Below, in pieces: positions 24,440-35,524 of a DNA stretch of 64,000 nucleotides. The notes beneath the pieces are model-generated. The model was not told the origin of the DNA, ran no database searches, and saw nothing but the letters and a program-made list of their open reading frames with translations. The stretch is from NCBI GenBank assembly GCA_963797175.1, contig CAWCOL010000009.1, positions 1,116,001 to 1,180,000 of the forward strand. The letters are read 5' to 3'. The position numbers were made by a program, and so were the translations under genes. The first letter of the stretch is position 1, and the number at the start of each line of letters is the position of its first letter. Origin of the DNA: DATLLN01 sp963797175. Its GTDB lineage: Bacteria > Actinomycetota > Thermoleophilia > Gaiellales > JAICJC01.

Positions 24440-25531
24440 ATGGCGGCCGTGAACGCAGCGGCCACACCGGGAGGCGGCGAGTCGCTCTGGCCGCGGCTCG
24501 CGGAGCTGCCGCTGGTCGTCGAGGCGTGTGCGTATGACCGGCTCCACGCCCTCCTCGCGTACGACTTCGACCGCATCACCACGGTGGTGCGACTGGTCGG
24601 CGGCGGTGACGACGGGATGGGCGAGGACGTCTCGGTGTTCAAGGAGGACGGCACGACGCTCCACGAGACCAGGCCGGCACTGCCGCTCGCCGGCGAGTGG
24701 ACGCTGGGCAGCTTCTGTGAGCACCTCGCCACGCTCGCGCTGTGGCCGGAGCCGCCTGAGTGGGATGTGGCCCTGCGCTTCCGCCGATGGGCGTTCGAGT
24801 CCGCGGCGCTCGACCTCGCCCTGCACCAGGCCGGCCGCCCGCTGCACGACGTGCTCGGGCTGGAGCCGCAGCCGGTGCGCTTCGTCAACTCGATGGGCCT
24901 GGGCGACCAGCCGTCGATCGAGCCGGTGCGCCGCCGGCTGGCCCGCGCGCCCGGCGTGCGCTTCAAGCTCGACGCGCAGGCGACCTGGCCGCCGGCGCTG
25001 GTGGACGAGGTGGCTGCGACCGGCGCCGTGGACACGATCGATTTCAAGGGCCAGTACGGATTCGAGGTGGAGGATCCGGAGGCGCTCGGCGCCCTCTACG
25101 ACCACGTGCTCACGGCGTTCCCGGACGCCTACCTGGAGGACCCGCACGACCTACCTGGGATCGCGGAGCGGCTGGCCGACCACCTCGAGCGGGTCTCCTA
25201 CGATTCGCCCATCCACGGGCCCGACGACATCGGCGCGACGCCGGTGGCCGCGCGCGTGGTGAACGTCAAGCCTTCGCGGATCGGCGACCTGCGCACCCTG
25301 TTCGAGGTGTACGCCCGCTGCGCGCGCGAGCGGCGGCCGATGTACGGCGGCGGCATGGGAGAGCTCGGCGTCGGCCGCGGGCAGATCGAGCTGCTCGCAT
25401 CGCTGTTCCACGCCGACGCCCCCAACGACGTGGCCCCCAGCGCCTACAACGAGGACGACCCGCCGGGCGACCTGCCCGCCAGCCCGCTGCCACCCCGCCC
25501 GGCGGCAACCGGCTTCCGCTGGGCGGGGTAG
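24440..25531 (+). CDS. Enolase-superfamily protein (uncharacterised)
   Basis: 363 residues with an N-terminal capping domain and TIM-like barrel. Barrel marks: GVRFKLDAQATWPP (Lys and first acidic position), DAYLEDPHDLPG (Glu ligand), VSYDSPIHGPDDIG (Asp ligand), VNVKPSRIGDLRTL (Lys), and MYGGGMGELGVGRGQIELLA near the end. This resembles mandelate-racemase/muconate-cycloisomerase members acting on carboxylate substrates, but the usual KxK motif is not evident, so the activity may differ. ATG 24440 has no Shine-Dalgarno. It ends 13 bases before the convergent DHFR-fold gene. Confidence 0.75.
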   Translation: MAAVNAAATPGGGESLWPRLAELPLVVEACAYDRLHALLAYDFDRITTVVRLVGGGDDGMGEDVSVFKEDGTTLHETRPALPLAGEWTLGSFCEHLATLALWPEPPEWDVALRFRRWAFESAALDLALHQAGRPLHDVLGLEPQPVRFVNSMGLGDQPSIEPVRRRLARAPGVRFKLDAQATWPPALVDEVAATGAVDTIDFKGQYGFEVEDPEALGALYDHVLTAFPDAYLEDPHDLPGIAERLADHLERVSYDSPIHGPDDIGATPVAARVVNVKPSRIGDLRTLFEVYARCARERRPMYGGGMGELGVGRGQIELLASLFHADAPNDVAPSAYNEDDPPGDLPASPLPPRPAATGFRWAG

Positions 25532-25544
25532 ACCAGCGCGCGTC

Positions 25545-26117
25545 CTACCGGACGACGTCGTAGGTGAGGTAGGAGAGGCCGTCGCCGACGGTGCGGGCAT
25601 CGCGCAGGCGCAGCGCCTTCTTGTCGCTGGTCTTGCCGAACAGGCGCTCGCCGCAGCCGAGCACGACCGGGAACACGATCAGCCGCAGCTCGTCCACCAG
25701 GTCGTGCTCGATCAGCGTCCGCGCCAGCTGGCGGCTGGCGTTGACGACGATCTTGCCGTCGATCTCCTGCCGGAGCTTCGCGACCTCCTCGACCACGTCG
25801 CCGCGGAGCACCGTCGAGTTCGTCCAGCAGGCCGTCTCCAGTGTGGACGACACGACGTACTTGGGGAGGCTGTTCAGCCGGTCGGCCCACTCGCCGGTGC
25901 GCGTTGTCCACCGCTCCGCGAAGTAGGCGTCGGTGCGCCGGCCCATCAGCATCGCCTCGACGCCCAGCGCCTCCTCGTACTCGACCCTGGCCCACGCCTC
26001 GCGGTCGCCGTTCAGGAACTCGCTGAACCAGCCGCCGTGCCGGAACCCCTCGTCGCCGGTCGGATCCTCGACCACGCCGTCCAGCGAGACGTTCTCGCTG
26101 ATCACGATCTTGCCCAT
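25545..26117 (-). CDS. DHFR-family (RibD C-like) reductase
   Basis: 190 residues. MGKIVISENVSLDGVVEDP carries the family SxDG, then EAMLMGRRTDAYFAERW (GRxT nucleotide site), PKYVVSSTLETACWTNSTVL, and VNASRQLARTLIEHDLVDEL with PVVLGCGERLFG. Such YyaP/YwjB-like proteins are NADPH-dependent reductases of unknown substrate, often beside ECF sigma genes, as here. ATG 26117 is chosen over ATG 26135, since family members begin at this point. Confidence 0.87.
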   Translation of the reverse strand: MGKIVISENVSLDGVVEDPTGDEGFRHGGWFSEFLNGDREAWARVEYEEALGVEAMLMGRRTDAYFAERWTTRTGEWADRLNSLPKYVVSSTLETACWTNSTVLRGDVVEEVAKLRQEIDGKIVVNASRQLARTLIEHDLVDELRLIVFPVVLGCGERLFGKTSDKKALRLRDARTVGDGLSYLTYDVVR

Positions 26118-26176
26118 CCTCGGCCGTCCTTTCATCGAGTGGTTGTGCCGTGGTGGTTGAGGCGCGGGCGGCCGCC

Positions 26177-26203
26177 GAAATTGCCCGACCAATTTCCGGT
26201 CGG
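26177..26203. promoter_or_regulatory. Two interleaved inverted repeats between DHFR-like and sigma genes
   Basis: GAAATTG cccgac CAATTTC (26177-26196) is a perfect 7/6/7 inverted repeat. CCGACC aatttcc GGTCGG (26185-26203) is a perfect 6/7/6 repeat overlapping it. They lie in the short divergent intergenic region and are AT-rich against their surroundings, so a regulator-binding site is likely. The regulator is unknown. Confidence 0.45.
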
Positions 26204-26260
26204 CCCGACGTCGTATCTGTGATGAGGACGGAGGAACGAGTTGATGCGAGGATGCCGGGC

Positions 26261-27259
26261 ATGACCGAGCAGACGCTCGCCCGCGCACGGGCAGGCGATG
26301 ACGACGCCTTCCGCGAGCTGACCGACCCGTACCGGCGCGAGCTCCAGCTCCACATCTACCGGATCGTCGGCTCAGCGCAGGACGCGGAGGACCTGCTCCA
26401 GGAGACATTGCTGGCCGCGTGGCGTGGCCTCGACGGCTTCGAGGGCCGCGCACCGGTGCGGGCCTGGCTGTACCGGATCGCCACCAACCGCTCGCTGGAC
26501 GCCCTGCGGGCGAGCCGGCGGCGCCGGGCCGAGCGGCCGCCCCACATGCCCGAGCCGACGCGCTGGAGCGAGCCGCTCTGGCTCGAGCCCTACCCCGACG
26601 CGCTGCTCGAGGGGATCCCCGACCAGGCGCCCGGGCAGGACCTACGCTACGAGGCCAAGGAGGCGACCGCTCTGGCGTTCATCGTCGGCCTCCAGCACCT
26701 CCCGCCGCAGCAGCGCGCGGTGCTCGTCCTGCGCGACGTGCTGGGCTACCGCGCCGACGAGGTCGCCGAGATGCTGGAGACGAGTGCCTCGGCGGTGAAC
26801 GGGCAGCTGCGCCGCGCGCGGGCCGCGTTCGAGTCCCGGCTGCCCGCCGTCCCCCGCGAGCGGGCGCCGCTGCCCGACTCGCCGGCCGAGCGCGAGATCC
26901 TCGGCCGCTTCGCCGACACCGTCGAGAACGGCGACATCGAGGGGATGGTCGCGCTCCTCACCGACGATGCGTGGGTGACGATGCCGCCGCTCCCCCACGA
27001 TTACCAGGGACACGCGACGATCGCCGCGTTCCTGCGCGGCGCCCAGGAGCGCCGCGGCGCGTCGCTGCGACTGGTGCCGACGCGGGCCAACGGCCAGCCG
27101 GCGTTCGGCTCCTACGTGCCGGACCCGGACAGCGGCGATGCCCATGCGTACGCGATCTTCGTGCTGGCGCTCGAGGGCGACCGGATCTCCGCCATCACCT
27201 GGTTCGCCGGCGGCGGCATGGTCGGACGGTTCGGCCTCCCCGACACGCTGCACAGCTGA
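26261..27259 (+). CDS. ECF-type sigma factor with SnoaL-like C-terminal domain (SigX5/SigG-like)
   Basis: 332 residues. Region 2: AFRELTDPYRRELQLHIYRI, SAQDAEDLLQETLLAAWRGL. Region 4: LQHLPPQQRAVLVLRDVLGY and ADEVAEMLETSASAVNGQLR. The C-terminal ~120 residues are a SnoaL/NTF2-like domain (ILGRFADTVENGDIEGMVAL, DDAWVTMPPLPHDYQG, FAGGGMVGRFGLPDTLHS), which in this group replaces an anti-sigma factor as the control module. The start MTEQTLARARAGDD at 26261 is the usual family start; ATG 26222 and 26252 are alternatives. The target promoters are unknown. Confidence 0.87.
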   Translation: MTEQTLARARAGDDDAFRELTDPYRRELQLHIYRIVGSAQDAEDLLQETLLAAWRGLDGFEGRAPVRAWLYRIATNRSLDALRASRRRRAERPPHMPEPTRWSEPLWLEPYPDALLEGIPDQAPGQDLRYEAKEATALAFIVGLQHLPPQQRAVLVLRDVLGYRADEVAEMLETSASAVNGQLRRARAAFESRLPAVPRERAPLPDSPAEREILGRFADTVENGDIEGMVALLTDDAWVTMPPLPHDYQGHATIAAFLRGAQERRGASLRLVPTRANGQPAFGSYVPDPDSGDAHAYAIFVLALEGDRISAITWFAGGGMVGRFGLPDTLHS

Positions 27260-27265
27260 CGCCGC

Positions 27266-27376
27266 TCAGGCCGGGGTCGCTATCGTGGTGGCCATCGCGT
27301 TCGCGGTGTCGTGGAAGCCGTTGGTGAAGTCGAAGACCAGCGCGGTGGCGACGGTGAGGATGACCAGTGCAAGCAT
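27266..27376 (-). pseudogene. N-terminal fragment of a PiT-family phosphate transporter
   Basis: On the minus strand ATG 27376 gives 36 residues, including LALVILTVATALVFDFTNGF and HDTANAMATTIATPA, then TGA. FTNGFHDTANAMATxIAT is the signature N-terminal motif of Pit inorganic phosphate transporters, normally over 330 residues. The rest is missing; the sigma gene's end follows directly. Lying 136 bases from ppk1 and divergent from it, it is probably what remains of a pit-ppk pair. It is too short for most gene finders. Confidence 0.65.
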
Positions 27377-27417
27377 CGAGTGGAGGGGTACCTGATCCGG
27401 CCGCGGCCCAGCGCCTG

Positions 27418-27450
27418 CGTCACCGGACTTTCACCAGTGCTTGTCCGGTC
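27418..27450 (+). promoter_or_regulatory. Candidate PhoP (Pho) box upstream of ppk1
   Basis: Three 11-base units in register: CGTCACCGGAC, TTTCACCAGTG, CTTGTCCGGTC. The first two match the GTTCACC-N4 direct-repeat logic of actinobacterial PhoP boxes; the third is weak. The place is apt: between ppk1 and the pit fragment. There is only sequence resemblance to support it. Confidence 0.35.
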
Positions 27451-27512
27451 CACCAGGAACCGGCCACCTATCGTTCGCGTATGCGGCACGGCGACCATGA
27501 ACGGCGAGGGCA

Positions 27513-29624
27513 ATGACCACGTCGCCTGATGAGACGACACCGGCCGCCGAGCTCCGCCGGGCGCTGATCAACCGGGACATCAGCTGGCTGGAGTTCAACC
27601 GGCGCGTCCTGCACGAGGCGCTGGACGACCGCAACCCTCTGCTCGAGCGGGTCAAGTTCCTGGCCATCTTCTCGTCGAACCTCGACGAGTTCTTCATGAA
27701 GCGGATGGCGCGGCTGTCCGACGGCGCTGCCAGCGCCCGCTCGGAGCTGGCGGCCCACATCCGTCAGATGGTGATGTCGATGCTGGCCGACCAGGCCGCC
27801 TGCTACTCCGAGGTGCTGCGCCCGCAGCTGGCGGAGCACGGCATCCACCTGCTCGGCTGGGACGACCTCACCGCGGCCCAGCGCGAGCAGGCCTCGGCGA
27901 CGTTCGAGAGCGACATCTCGCCGGTGCTGACGCCGCTCAGCCTCGACGCCGCCCATCCGTTCCCCTACGTCTCCAACCTCTCCACCTCATGGGCGTTCCA
28001 GCTCGAGGATCCCGTCAGCGGTGAGGCGGTGCTGGTGCGCGTCAAGGTACCCAGCGACCTCCCGCAGTGGCTGCGCGTCGGCGCCGACGACTCGGCCGAC
28101 CTGGTGTTCGTCGGCCTCGACCAGGTGATCCGCGCGAACTCGGAGCGGCTCTTCCCGGGCATGGCGGTCGTCAGCGCCAGCCTGTTCCGGGTCTGCCGCG
28201 ACGCCGACGTCGAGCTGGACGAGAACGACGGGCTCAGCAAGCGCGCGCTGGTCGAGGAGGAGCTGCGGCAACGCCGCTTCGAGCCGGTCGTGCGGCTCGA
28301 GGTGCAGCCGGGGGCGGACACGGCCATGGTGGCGGAGCTGGTCGAGCGGTTCGGGCTGGGCCCGGACGGCGTCTACGAGATGTCGGCGCTGCTCGACTAC
28401 ACCACGCTGTTCGAGATCGCCGGTCTCGACATCGACGAGATCCGGGAGACGCCGTGGACGCCGCTGGCACCGAGCGAGCTGACCACGGCGGACGGCGACA
28501 TCTTCTCGGCGATCCGCGCCGGCGACATCCTGCTGCACCATCCCTACGACGGCTTCAACGCGAGCGTCGAGCGGTTCATCCGCGAGGCCGCCGACGATCC
28601 GCAGACGCTGTCGATCAAGATGACCGTGTACCGGGTGGGCGACGACACGCCGTTCGTGCGCTCGCTGATCCACGCGGCTGAGGCGGGCAAGCAGGTGGCC
28701 TGCGTGATCGAGCTGAACGCGCGGTTCGACGAGGAGCGCAACCTCCACTGGTCGCGGGAGCTGGAGCGCGTCGGCGCGCACGTGATGTTCGGGATGACCG
28801 GCCTGAAGACGCACAGCAAGGTCGCGCTGGTGGTGCGCAAGGAGGGCCGAGCGATCCGCAGCTACGCCCACGTCGCGACCGGCAACTACCACACGCGCAC
28901 GGCCAAGCTCTACGAGGACGTCGGGCTGCTGACCGCCAACCCCGCGGTCACCGGCGACGTCGTCTCGCTGTTCCACTTCCTCACCGGCCGCTCGCGGACG
29001 CCCTCGTTCGCGACGCTGCTGGTGGCGCCGCTGCGCATGCGGTCGCGGTTCGTCGAGCTGATCGAGGCCGAGATCGCGAACCACCAGGCGGGCCGTCCGG
29101 CCCGGATCGTCTGCAAGATGAACCAGCTGGAGGACGAGGAGATCTGCCGGCTGCTGTCGCGCGCGTCGCAGGCGGGCGTGCCGATCGACCTGATCGTTCG
29201 CGGGCTGTGCGTGCTGGCCCCGGGTGTGGCCGGGGTGACGGAGAACCTTCGCGTCCGGTCGATCGTCGGCCGCTTCCTCGAGCACTCGCGCATCTTCCAC
29301 TTCGCCGCGGGGTCGGAGGATCCGCTGGCGGGCACGTTCCTGATCGGATCGGCCGACTGGATGCACCGGAACCTCTCCGAGCGGGTCGAGGCGGCCGTGC
29401 CGATCACCGACCGGCGCCTGCGGGCGCGGCTCTGGGAGATCCTCGAGATCTGCCTGACCGACTGCCGCAGCGCCTGGCAGATGCAGGCGAACGGCAGCTA
29501 CCTCCAACTGCGGCCGCACGGCGATGAGGACGGCTGCAGCGAGGGCACCCACGCCACCATGATGCGGCTGGCGACCGAGCGCCACCGGCTCGAGGGCGGC
29601 CTCTTCACCCCGACCGCGCGCTGA
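27513..29624 (+). CDS. ppk1: Polyphosphate kinase 1
   Basis: 703 residues, a full-length PPK1, which reversibly makes polyphosphate from ATP. Domain order N, head, C1, C2: INRDISWLEFNRRVLHEALD and FLAIFSSNLDEFFMKRMARL at the start, HPFPYVSNLSTSW in the head, THSKVALVVRKEGRAIRSYA and HVATGNYHTRTAKLYEDVGL in C1 (autophosphorylated His and ATP-binding residues), and EHSRIFHFAAGSED plus IGSADWMHRNLSERVEA in C2. ATG 27513 follows GGCGAGGG. A Pit fragment and possible Pho box lie upstream, suggesting phosphate-starvation control. Confidence 0.95.
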   Translation: MTTSPDETTPAAELRRALINRDISWLEFNRRVLHEALDDRNPLLERVKFLAIFSSNLDEFFMKRMARLSDGAASARSELAAHIRQMVMSMLADQAACYSEVLRPQLAEHGIHLLGWDDLTAAQREQASATFESDISPVLTPLSLDAAHPFPYVSNLSTSWAFQLEDPVSGEAVLVRVKVPSDLPQWLRVGADDSADLVFVGLDQVIRANSERLFPGMAVVSASLFRVCRDADVELDENDGLSKRALVEEELRQRRFEPVVRLEVQPGADTAMVAELVERFGLGPDGVYEMSALLDYTTLFEIAGLDIDEIRETPWTPLAPSELTTADGDIFSAIRAGDILLHHPYDGFNASVERFIREAADDPQTLSIKMTVYRVGDDTPFVRSLIHAAEAGKQVACVIELNARFDEERNLHWSRELERVGAHVMFGMTGLKTHSKVALVVRKEGRAIRSYAHVATGNYHTRTAKLYEDVGLLTANPAVTGDVVSLFHFLTGRSRTPSFATLLVAPLRMRSRFVELIEAEIANHQAGRPARIVCKMNQLEDEEICRLLSRASQAGVPIDLIVRGLCVLAPGVAGVTENLRVRSIVGRFLEHSRIFHFAAGSEDPLAGTFLIGSADWMHRNLSERVEAAVPITDRRLRARLWEILEICLTDCRSAWQMQANGSYLQLRPHGDEDGCSEGTHATMMRLATERHRLEGGLFTPTAR

Positions 29625-29648
29625 CCGGCGGCGATCGGGTAGCGTCGT

Positions 29649-30449
29649 ATGGTGTTCTTCCGTCTCACCAGCCTCGAGCTGCTCCTGCTCCTCAGCGCCG
29701 TCGTCTTCGGCGCGACCGGTATCGCGGTGCTGCTGGGTCGGCGGCACCGCGAGACGGCGAACATCCGGGAGCCGTTCGCGGTGCTCCAGGGCGCGCTGCT
29801 GGGCATGGTCGGGCTGATCCTCGCGTTTGGGCTGTCGCTCGCGGTGGGCCGTTACCAGGACCGCCGCGCTGCCGTTGTCGACGAGGCGAACACGATCGGC
29901 ACCACCTACCTGCGCGCCCAGACGCTGGCAGAGCCGGTTCGCACCCGGTCGCTAACGCTGCTCGTGCAGTACACCGACCAGAGCCTGAAGCTGAGCAGCG
30001 CGATCCCCGGCAGCGCCGACGCGCAGCGGATCATCGCCGCCGCCTCGGTGATCGAACGACGGCTGTGGGCGCTGGCCGGACAGGCGCTGGCGACATCGCC
30101 GGTGGACACCGCGCCGAGACTGTACGTCGAGAGCCTGAACGAGATGATCGACGAGCAGGGCGTCCGCGTGGCGGGGCTGAACAACCGCGTGCCCAACGCC
30201 GTCCTGCTGCTCGAGGTGGTCGGCGCGGCGCTCGGCGTCGCCCTGCTCGCGTTCTACCTCTCCGTGCTGGGCCGGGGCCTTCTCACCGTGCTGCTGGCCG
30301 CGGGGCTGGTGACGATGCTGCTCTACGTCACCTTCGACCTCGACCGCCCCACCCGCGGCCTGATCACCGTACCCTCGACGCCACTCATCGCTCAGCGGGC
30401 GTCGATGAGCTTGCCGCCGGCGGCGAGCGCCCCTCCCGTCACGCCGTAG
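29649..30449 (+). CDS. DUF4239 (bestrophin-like) membrane protein
   Basis: 266 residues. Two N-terminal membrane helices (ELLLLLSAVVFGATGIAVLL, VLQGALLGMVGLILAFGLSL), then the conserved YQDRRAAVVDEANTIGTTYL, a cytoplasmic helical part, and two C-terminal helices before LDRPTRGLITVP. This is the DUF4239 pattern; its function is unknown, with distant resemblance to bestrophin channels. GTG 29652, 6 nt behind TAGCGT, is an alternative start one codon into the frame. It follows ppk1 by 24 bases. Confidence 0.78.
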   Translation: MVFFRLTSLELLLLLSAVVFGATGIAVLLGRRHRETANIREPFAVLQGALLGMVGLILAFGLSLAVGRYQDRRAAVVDEANTIGTTYLRAQTLAEPVRTRSLTLLVQYTDQSLKLSSAIPGSADAQRIIAAASVIERRLWALAGQALATSPVDTAPRLYVESLNEMIDEQGVRVAGLNNRVPNAVLLLEVVGAALGVALLAFYLSVLGRGLLTVLLAAGLVTMLLYVTFDLDRPTRGLITVPSTPLIAQRASMSLPPAASAPPVTP

Positions 30450-32003
30450 CTACGCGCGCATGCGCTCGAGCAGGTGGTCGCCCACCCGCAGCGAGTTCGC
30501 CATCGCCGTCAGCGCCGGGTTGACCGCCCCGATGCTGGGGAAGATGCTCGTGTCCACGACGTAGAGGTTGTCCACCTCGTGCGCCCGGCACTGCTCGTTC
30601 AGCGCCGACGTGGCCGGGTCGGAGCCAAACCGGCACGTGCCCGCCTGGTGGGCGCAGCCGGCGACCGGGATCTCGTTCTTCATGTACGCGAACCGGTGGA
30701 TCAGGTGGTCGTCGTGCATGCCCAGCTTGCCGAGCAGCGAGCGGAGCCTCATGTAGAGCCGCTTCTTCGGCTCCTCGTTGTTGGGGACGTACGCCAGCCG
30801 GATGTTGCCGTCGCCGTCGAGCGTGACCCGGTTCTCCGGCCGGGGCAGGTCCTCGGTCGAGAGCCAGAAGTCGATCGCATGCGTGGCGACCCGCTCCAGC
30901 GACCACTGCGGCGCGAGCCGCGTCTCGCCCGGCTTCTCGCCGCGGAACATCGGTGCCTGCGATTTGCCGACCATCTGGATGTTGCCCAGCGGGTAATCGA
31001 CGTCCTGGCCGTGCAGGTAGTAGTCGTTCACCCCGAGCGTCTTCTGGAAGACCGTCGGGTTCTCGTCCCGCGAGAGGGCCAGCACCGCCTGGCTGTTGTG
31101 GAAGACGTAGTTGCGCCCGACCTGGTCGGAGCCGTTGGCTAGGCCGTTCGGGTGGCGGTCGTTGGCCGAGCGCAGGAGCAGCGCGGCCGTGTTGGCGGCG
31201 CCGCAGGCGAGCACGACGAGGTCGGCGCTGTACCGCTCGGTCTCGCCGTCGCGCTCGACCACGACGGCGCTGACCTGCCGGCCGGCGTCGTCCGTCTCCA
31301 GCCGCACGACCTTGGCGTTGACGAGCAGGGTGACGTTGTCGTGCTCGAGCGCCGGGCGCACGCCCAGCACCTCGGCGTCCGACTTGGCGTGGACGGCGCA
31401 GGGGAAGCCGTCGCAGTCCATGCACCGGACGCATACGCTGTACGGCATGTTCGTCTCGTTCAGGCGGACGCCGCAGGGCGCGTGGAAGGGGTGGTGCCCG
31501 GTGGCGGCGAGGTCGTCCGAGAGTTGCTGGATCCGCGGCTCGTGCGACACGGCCGGGAACGGGTACGGCCCGCTGGCCGGCGGCTCGGTGGGATCCTCGC
31601 CGCGCGCGCCGTGCACCTCGTACATCTGCTCGGCCAGCGTGTAGTACGGCTCCATCTCGTCGTAGGAGATCGGCCACGCGGGCGAGATGCCGTCGTGGTG
31701 GCGGAGCTCGCCGAAGTCCTCCGCACGCAGGCGGTAGAGCGCCGCCCCGTACAGCTTGGTCGCGCCGCCGACGTTGTAGTGGATCTGCGGCTGGAACGGC
31801 TTGCCCGTCGCGTCGTACCAGGTGTCGGCCGAGACGTAGCGGTTGTCCACGAAGACATCCTGCGCGCTCCAGTTCTGGGGCTCGCGCAGCAGCCAGTCGC
31901 CCCGCTCGAGCAGCAGGATCCGCTTGCCCGACGGCGCCAGGTGCCGGGCCAGCGTCCCGCCGCCCGCACCGGTGCCGACGATGATGACGTCGTAGTTGTC
32001 CAT
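30450..32003 (-). CDS. GMC-family FAD oxidoreductase
   Basis: 517 residues. N-terminal FAD dinucleotide motif: YDVIIVGTGAGGGTLARHLA, then RILLLERGDWL. C-terminal GMC signature: AHEVDNLYVVDTSIFPSIGA and NPALTAMANSLRVGDHLLER; the catalytic His region is HQAGTCRFGSDP. It is related to bacterial choline/glucose dehydrogenases and cytoplasmic GMC sugar oxidoreductases. There is no signal peptide. The start ATG 32003 (MDNYDVIIVGTG) is natural. It lies downstream of zwf and GH15 on the same strand, so a sugar or sugar-acid substrate is likely. Confidence 0.9.
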   Translation of the reverse strand: MDNYDVIIVGTGAGGGTLARHLAPSGKRILLLERGDWLLREPQNWSAQDVFVDNRYVSADTWYDATGKPFQPQIHYNVGGATKLYGAALYRLRAEDFGELRHHDGISPAWPISYDEMEPYYTLAEQMYEVHGARGEDPTEPPASGPYPFPAVSHEPRIQQLSDDLAATGHHPFHAPCGVRLNETNMPYSVCVRCMDCDGFPCAVHAKSDAEVLGVRPALEHDNVTLLVNAKVVRLETDDAGRQVSAVVVERDGETERYSADLVVLACGAANTAALLLRSANDRHPNGLANGSDQVGRNYVFHNSQAVLALSRDENPTVFQKTLGVNDYYLHGQDVDYPLGNIQMVGKSQAPMFRGEKPGETRLAPQWSLERVATHAIDFWLSTEDLPRPENRVTLDGDGNIRLAYVPNNEEPKKRLYMRLRSLLGKLGMHDDHLIHRFAYMKNEIPVAGCAHQAGTCRFGSDPATSALNEQCRAHEVDNLYVVDTSIFPSIGAVNPALTAMANSLRVGDHLLERMRA

Positions 32004-32170
32004 CAGATGGTCGATTCCATGGGATCCGTGGATCTGGGTGCGGATCCAGCGTCGCCCAGACGACGCGGGCGTCCGCAGGGCAGGCTGGATGAAGCCTGTT
32101 CAAGGAGGCGCGTGGCGTCTGGGCCTCGCTGGGCCTCAACCAGAACCGCGCAGTTCATGGAATTGATCAT

Positions 32171-34059
<1,889 letters not shown>

Positions 34060-34063
<4 letters not shown>

Positions 34064-35490
34064 GCTTCGATCCAGGGTCCGTGCCAGCGGCCGTGGCCGG
34101 CCACCAGCGCGTCGGCGGATGCGGGGCCCCACGAGCCCTGGGCGTACGGCTCGATCGGCGACGGCGCGTCCAGCAGCGGCTGCATGATCCGCCACGTCTG
34201 CTCGACGCCGTCCTGGCGGGTGAACCGCGTGCTGTCCCCCACCATCGCGGCGTGCAGCAGCACCTCGTAGGGCGTCGGCCCCTCACCCCCCTCGGCGGCG
34301 AACTCCATCGAGAGGTCGATCGCGTCGGCGCCGGCGCGGTCGCCGCGCTGGGCGTCGAGGATGACCTTGACGCCCGTCGAGGGGTCGAGCTTGACCACCA
34401 GCTGGTTGGGGTCGGGCCGTTGCTCCAGCATCTTGAAGCCGAGCCGGGGCGGGTGCTTGAACACCAGCCGCAGCTCCGTCTGGGTCACCGGCAGGTGCTT
34501 GCCGGTGCGCAGGTAGAACGGCACGCCCGACCAGCGCCAGTTGTCGATGTCCAGCCGCAGCGCGGCGTACGTCTCGGTGGTCGAGCCGGCCGCGACGCCG
34601 GGCGTGTCCAGGTACCCCTCGTACTGGCCGCGGACGTAGTGGGCCGGGCTGGCCGGGTTGACGGCGCGGAAGAGCGAGACCTGGGCGTCCTTCAGCGTCG
34701 TCGGATCGCCGCCGGCCGGCGCCTCCATCGCGCCCGCCGCGACGACCTGCATCATGTGGTTGACCACGACGTCGCGGAGCGCGCCGACCGGGTCGTAGAA
34801 GTGGCCGCGGTCCTCGACGCCGAAGCTCTCGGCCATCGTGATCTGGACGGACTCGATGTAGTTGCGGTTCCAGACCGGCTCCAGCATCGTGTTCGCGAAG
34901 CGCAGGAACAGGAGCTCGACCAGGCCCATCTTCCCCAGGAAGTGGTCGATCCGGTAGAGCTGGGACTCGTCGATGTAGGCGTGCAGCTGGTCGGCGAGCG
35001 CGCGGGCGGACGCCATGTCGTGCCCGAACGGCTTCTCGACCACGACCCGCCCGCCGGTGGTGAGGCCGGCCTCGGACAGGCCCTCGACGACCTTGCCGAA
35101 CAGGAACGGCGGGATCTCCAGGTAGAAGACGGGGTGCTCGGCGCCCTTGATGGCGTCGGCCACCCGGCTGTAGGTGTCCGCCTCGCCGAAGTCGCCCTCG
35201 ACGTAGGAGAGGCGCTCCGCCAGCCTGGCGAACACGGCGGGATCGACCTGCTCGCCGGTCCCGGTGATGCACTCCAGCGCGTGGTCGCGGAGGTGCTCCA
35301 CCGTCCAGTCGTTGCCGGCGACGCCAACGATCGGGCAGTCGAGCAGGCCGCGCCGCTCGAGCCGGTAGAGCGAGCGGAAGGTCATCACCTTGGCCAGGTC
35401 GCCGGTGATCCCGAACACGACGAACACGTCCGCCGGCTGCTGCTCGCCGATCCTGGCCGGGGCCTTCGCTGCCTGCGTGCTGGTGCTCAT
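34060..35490 (-). CDS. zwf: Glucose-6-phosphate 1-dehydrogenase
   Basis: 476 residues; oxidises glucose-6-phosphate with NADP, first step of the oxidative pentose phosphate pathway. N-terminal Rossmann: VFVVFGITGDLAKVMTFRSL. Substrate and catalytic site: RVVVEKPFGHDMASARALAD and YRIDHFLGKMGLVELLFLRF (the usual RIDHYLGKE has Met in place of Glu here). C-terminal part: FYLRTGKHLPVTQTEL. ATG 35490 is chosen over ATG 35496 for spacing from GGAGC. It overlaps GH15 by 4 bases and sits 34 bases after the NDH-2 gene. Confidence 0.93.
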
Positions 35491-35524
35491 GTGCATAGCT
35501 CCTCGTCGATGGGCGCCGCGATCA

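Noticed and set aside
22982..25147. 721-codon minus-strand frame opposite the MFS and enolase-like genes
   Set aside because: Low-complexity Gln/Arg/His/Glu-rich shadow; the plus-strand genes have clear motifs.
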